A model generated the notes under the pieces. That model was given only the letters and a program-made list of their open reading frames with translations, did no database searches and was not told the origin of the DNA. From Candidatus Mycobacterium wuenschmannii (GTDB taxonomy: Bacteria; Actinomycetota; Actinomycetes; Mycobacteriales; Mycobacteriaceae), in assembly GCF_030252325.1 (NCBI RefSeq), contig NZ_CP126981.1, forward strand, positions 4,526,001 through 4,590,000: 64,000 bases of DNA. The letters are read 5' to 3'. The position numbers and the translations under genes were made by a program. Below, one piece after another: positions 62,700 through 64,000 of this stretch (positions within the stretch are counted from its first letter, which is position 1; the number at the start of each line of letters is the position of its first letter).

Positions 62700-62756
62700 C
62701 GAGAGTGCAACTAGCGACGCCTCTACTCGAAAAATGTGTCAGTAGTTGCACTCTCG
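62700..62756. repeat. Perfect 14-bp inverted repeat between rplA and sigma gene
   Basis: CGAGAGTGCAACTA (62700-62713) and TAGTTGCACTCTCG (62743-62756) are perfect reverse complements around a 29-nt loop. It lies between convergent rplA and the sigma factor, the usual place for a bidirectional terminator, but the long loop and exact arms also fit a dispersed repeat. Confidence 0.7.
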
Positions 62757-62780
62757 CGGTGCGGCCACGGCTGCCCGGCA

Positions 62781-63995
62781 CTAGCCGCCGCACTCCACGA
62801 TCCTTCGCCTCAGGTATTCGTGTCCGGGCTCGGAACCGTTGGACGCCAACGCCTCTCGATATGACGCGAGCGCCTCGTCGCGCCTGCCGGCGCGACGCAA
62901 CAGGTCGGCCCGCACCGATGCCACCAGATTCGATCGCTTCAGGCGCGGATCGTGCGCGACTCGCTCCAGCGCCGACAGGCCGGCGTCCGGCCCGTCGCGG
63001 AACCCGACCGCCAGGGCCCTGTTCGCCCGCACCACCGGTGAATCCGTCATGACGGCCAGCTTGTCGTAGGCGGTGCAGATTGTGCGCCAATCGGTCTGCT
63101 CCCACGACGTCGCGGTCGCATGCACCGCGGCGATCACCGCCTGCGGCAGATAGGGGCCGGTGGACCCGCGGGCCAGCCGCAGCCGATCCAGGCCGCGGCG
63201 GATCCGGCCGCGGTCCCAGCGGCCGCGGTCCTGCTCCTCGAGCGGCACCAGCGCGCCGTCGTGGTCGACCCGGGTCGCCCGTCGCGAATCATGCAGCAGC
63301 ACAAGGGCGGCCAGCGCGTGGGCGTCGAGCTCGGTCGGCATCAGCGTGCACAGCTCGGTGGCCAGCCGAACGCCCTCGTCGCACAGCTCGTCGCGGATCG
63401 CCGACGGGCCGGCCGTCGACCAGTAGCCCTCGGTGAACACCGAGTAGATGCAGCTCAGCACATGCGGGGTGCGCTGCGGGAGCAGCTCGGCCGGCGGCAC
63501 TCGCAGCGGGATGTTGGCGTGTCGAACCTTGGTCTTGGCCCGGGTAATGCGTTGTCCGACAGCCGCTTCAGTCTGCAGCAGCGCGCGGGCGATCTCGGCG
63601 ACGGTCAGCCCGGACACCAGTCGCAGCGTCAGCGCCAGCTGTGACAACCGGTCCAGTGCCGGATGCGCGCAGGTGAACATCATCCGCAACTCGTCGTCGC
63701 GGACCGGTTGGACGTCCACCTCGGTCCGCCGCTGTATCTCATCCACCACTGCGGCCAATTCCTTTCCCGGCCGCACCGTTTCGCGACGCAACCGGTCGCG
63801 GGCGCGGTTGCGCGCTACGGTCAGCACCCAACCGCCGGGGTTGTCCGGTAGGCCGTCGCGGGGCCAGGCCCGCAACGCCTCGGCGAAGGCCTCCTGAACG
63901 GCGTCCTCGGCGACCGTGAGGTCGCCCGACCAACGGGCCAGGGCGGCCACGGCCGGACCCCACTCGCGCCGAAAGACGCCGTCCAGGTTGACCAT
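62781..63995 (-). CDS. ECF sigma factor with C-terminal extension
   Basis: This 404-residue protein has sigma region 2 (AEDAVQEAFAEALRAWPRDG, NPGGWVLTVARNRARDRLR) and region 4 (LTLRLVSGLTVAEIARALLQ, GQRITRAKTKV). The 230-residue C-terminus (ANRALAVGFRDGPDAGLSAL, DEALASYREALASNG) is helical TPR-like, as in ECF42-type sigma factors, which usually have a DGPF/YCII protein partner; that would lie off the right edge. ATG 63995. Confidence 0.9.
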   Translation of the reverse strand: MVNLDGVFRREWGPAVAALARWSGDLTVAEDAVQEAFAEALRAWPRDGLPDNPGGWVLTVARNRARDRLRRETVRPGKELAAVVDEIQRRTEVDVQPVRDDELRMMFTCAHPALDRLSQLALTLRLVSGLTVAEIARALLQTEAAVGQRITRAKTKVRHANIPLRVPPAELLPQRTPHVLSCIYSVFTEGYWSTAGPSAIRDELCDEGVRLATELCTLMPTELDAHALAALVLLHDSRRATRVDHDGALVPLEEQDRGRWDRGRIRRGLDRLRLARGSTGPYLPQAVIAAVHATATSWEQTDWRTICTAYDKLAVMTDSPVVRANRALAVGFRDGPDAGLSALERVAHDPRLKRSNLVASVRADLLRRAGRRDEALASYREALASNGSEPGHEYLRRRIVECGG

Positions 63996-64000
63996 TGGTG

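Overview
The window looks like a chromosome segment of a Mycobacterium or Mycolicibacterium species. It is GC-rich and carries the block tRNA-Thr, tRNA-Met, rpmG, hadA-hadB-hadC, tRNA-Trp, secE, nusG, rplK, rplA, which is the M. tuberculosis H37Rv order as I remember it. It also has recC-recB-recD, an EchA3-like crotonase, a TIGR00027 methyltransferase and ESX (type VII secretion) substrate-like genes. No rRNA, CRISPR array or transposase gene was seen.

Layout. (1) 1-8918 is a defence or restriction-modification island. A leftward operon encodes a large GHKL-ATPase/SF2-helicase fusion, a UvrD-type helicase and the start of a DrmA-like protein cut by the window edge. Diverging from it is a cytosine-5 DNA methyltransferase, and convergent to that a Vsr-type endonuclease whose start overlaps the recD stop. 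(2) 8915-17177 is recC-recB-recD, tightly overlapped. (3) 17254-21391 is an ADP-ribose-linked module: a VWA protein, a small unknown protein, an ankyrin protein and an ADP-ribosylglycohydrolase fused to a dual-specificity phosphatase, facing a divergent NrtR-like NUDIX-wHTH regulator whose NUDIX box looks catalytically dead. Repeated palindromic sites lie at the control points. (4) 21573-22727 holds an HD-domain alarmone-hydrolase-like protein and a nitroreductase. (5) 22822-28365 is a patchy lower-GC region: an ESX-type polymorphic toxin with an EspC-like partner and three candidate immunity genes, a divergent methyltransferase, a GIY-YIG protein, and a decayed second copy of the EspC-like and methyltransferase pair.

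(6) 28454-32252 has an alpha/beta hydrolase and a cell-wall pair: an exported NlpC/P60 hydrolase overlapping a sugar kinase-MurQ fusion. (7) 32249-39498 is an AraC-regulated lipid or amide hydrolase group (amidohydrolase, patatin, secretory lipase, beta-lactamase-like protein). (8) 39525-55390 is a mixed metabolic region with mostly single genes packed tightly on alternating strands. (9) 55393-62654 returns to the conserved mycobacterial backbone, including the mycolic-acid dehydratase HadABC and the secE-nusG-rplK-rplA transcription/translation block. (10) 62781-63995 is an ECF sigma factor with a long C-terminal extension.

In the M. tuberculosis order as I remember it, recC lies directly beside echA3. 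Here about 38 kb (17.2-55.4 kb) separates them, so most of the unusual content appears to be inserted between two backbone landmarks. The best candidates for an undescribed system are the GHKL-helicase/UvrD/DrmA-like/Dcm/Vsr island and the NUDIX-regulated ADP-ribose module. All functional calls come from reading motifs; no database search was run.
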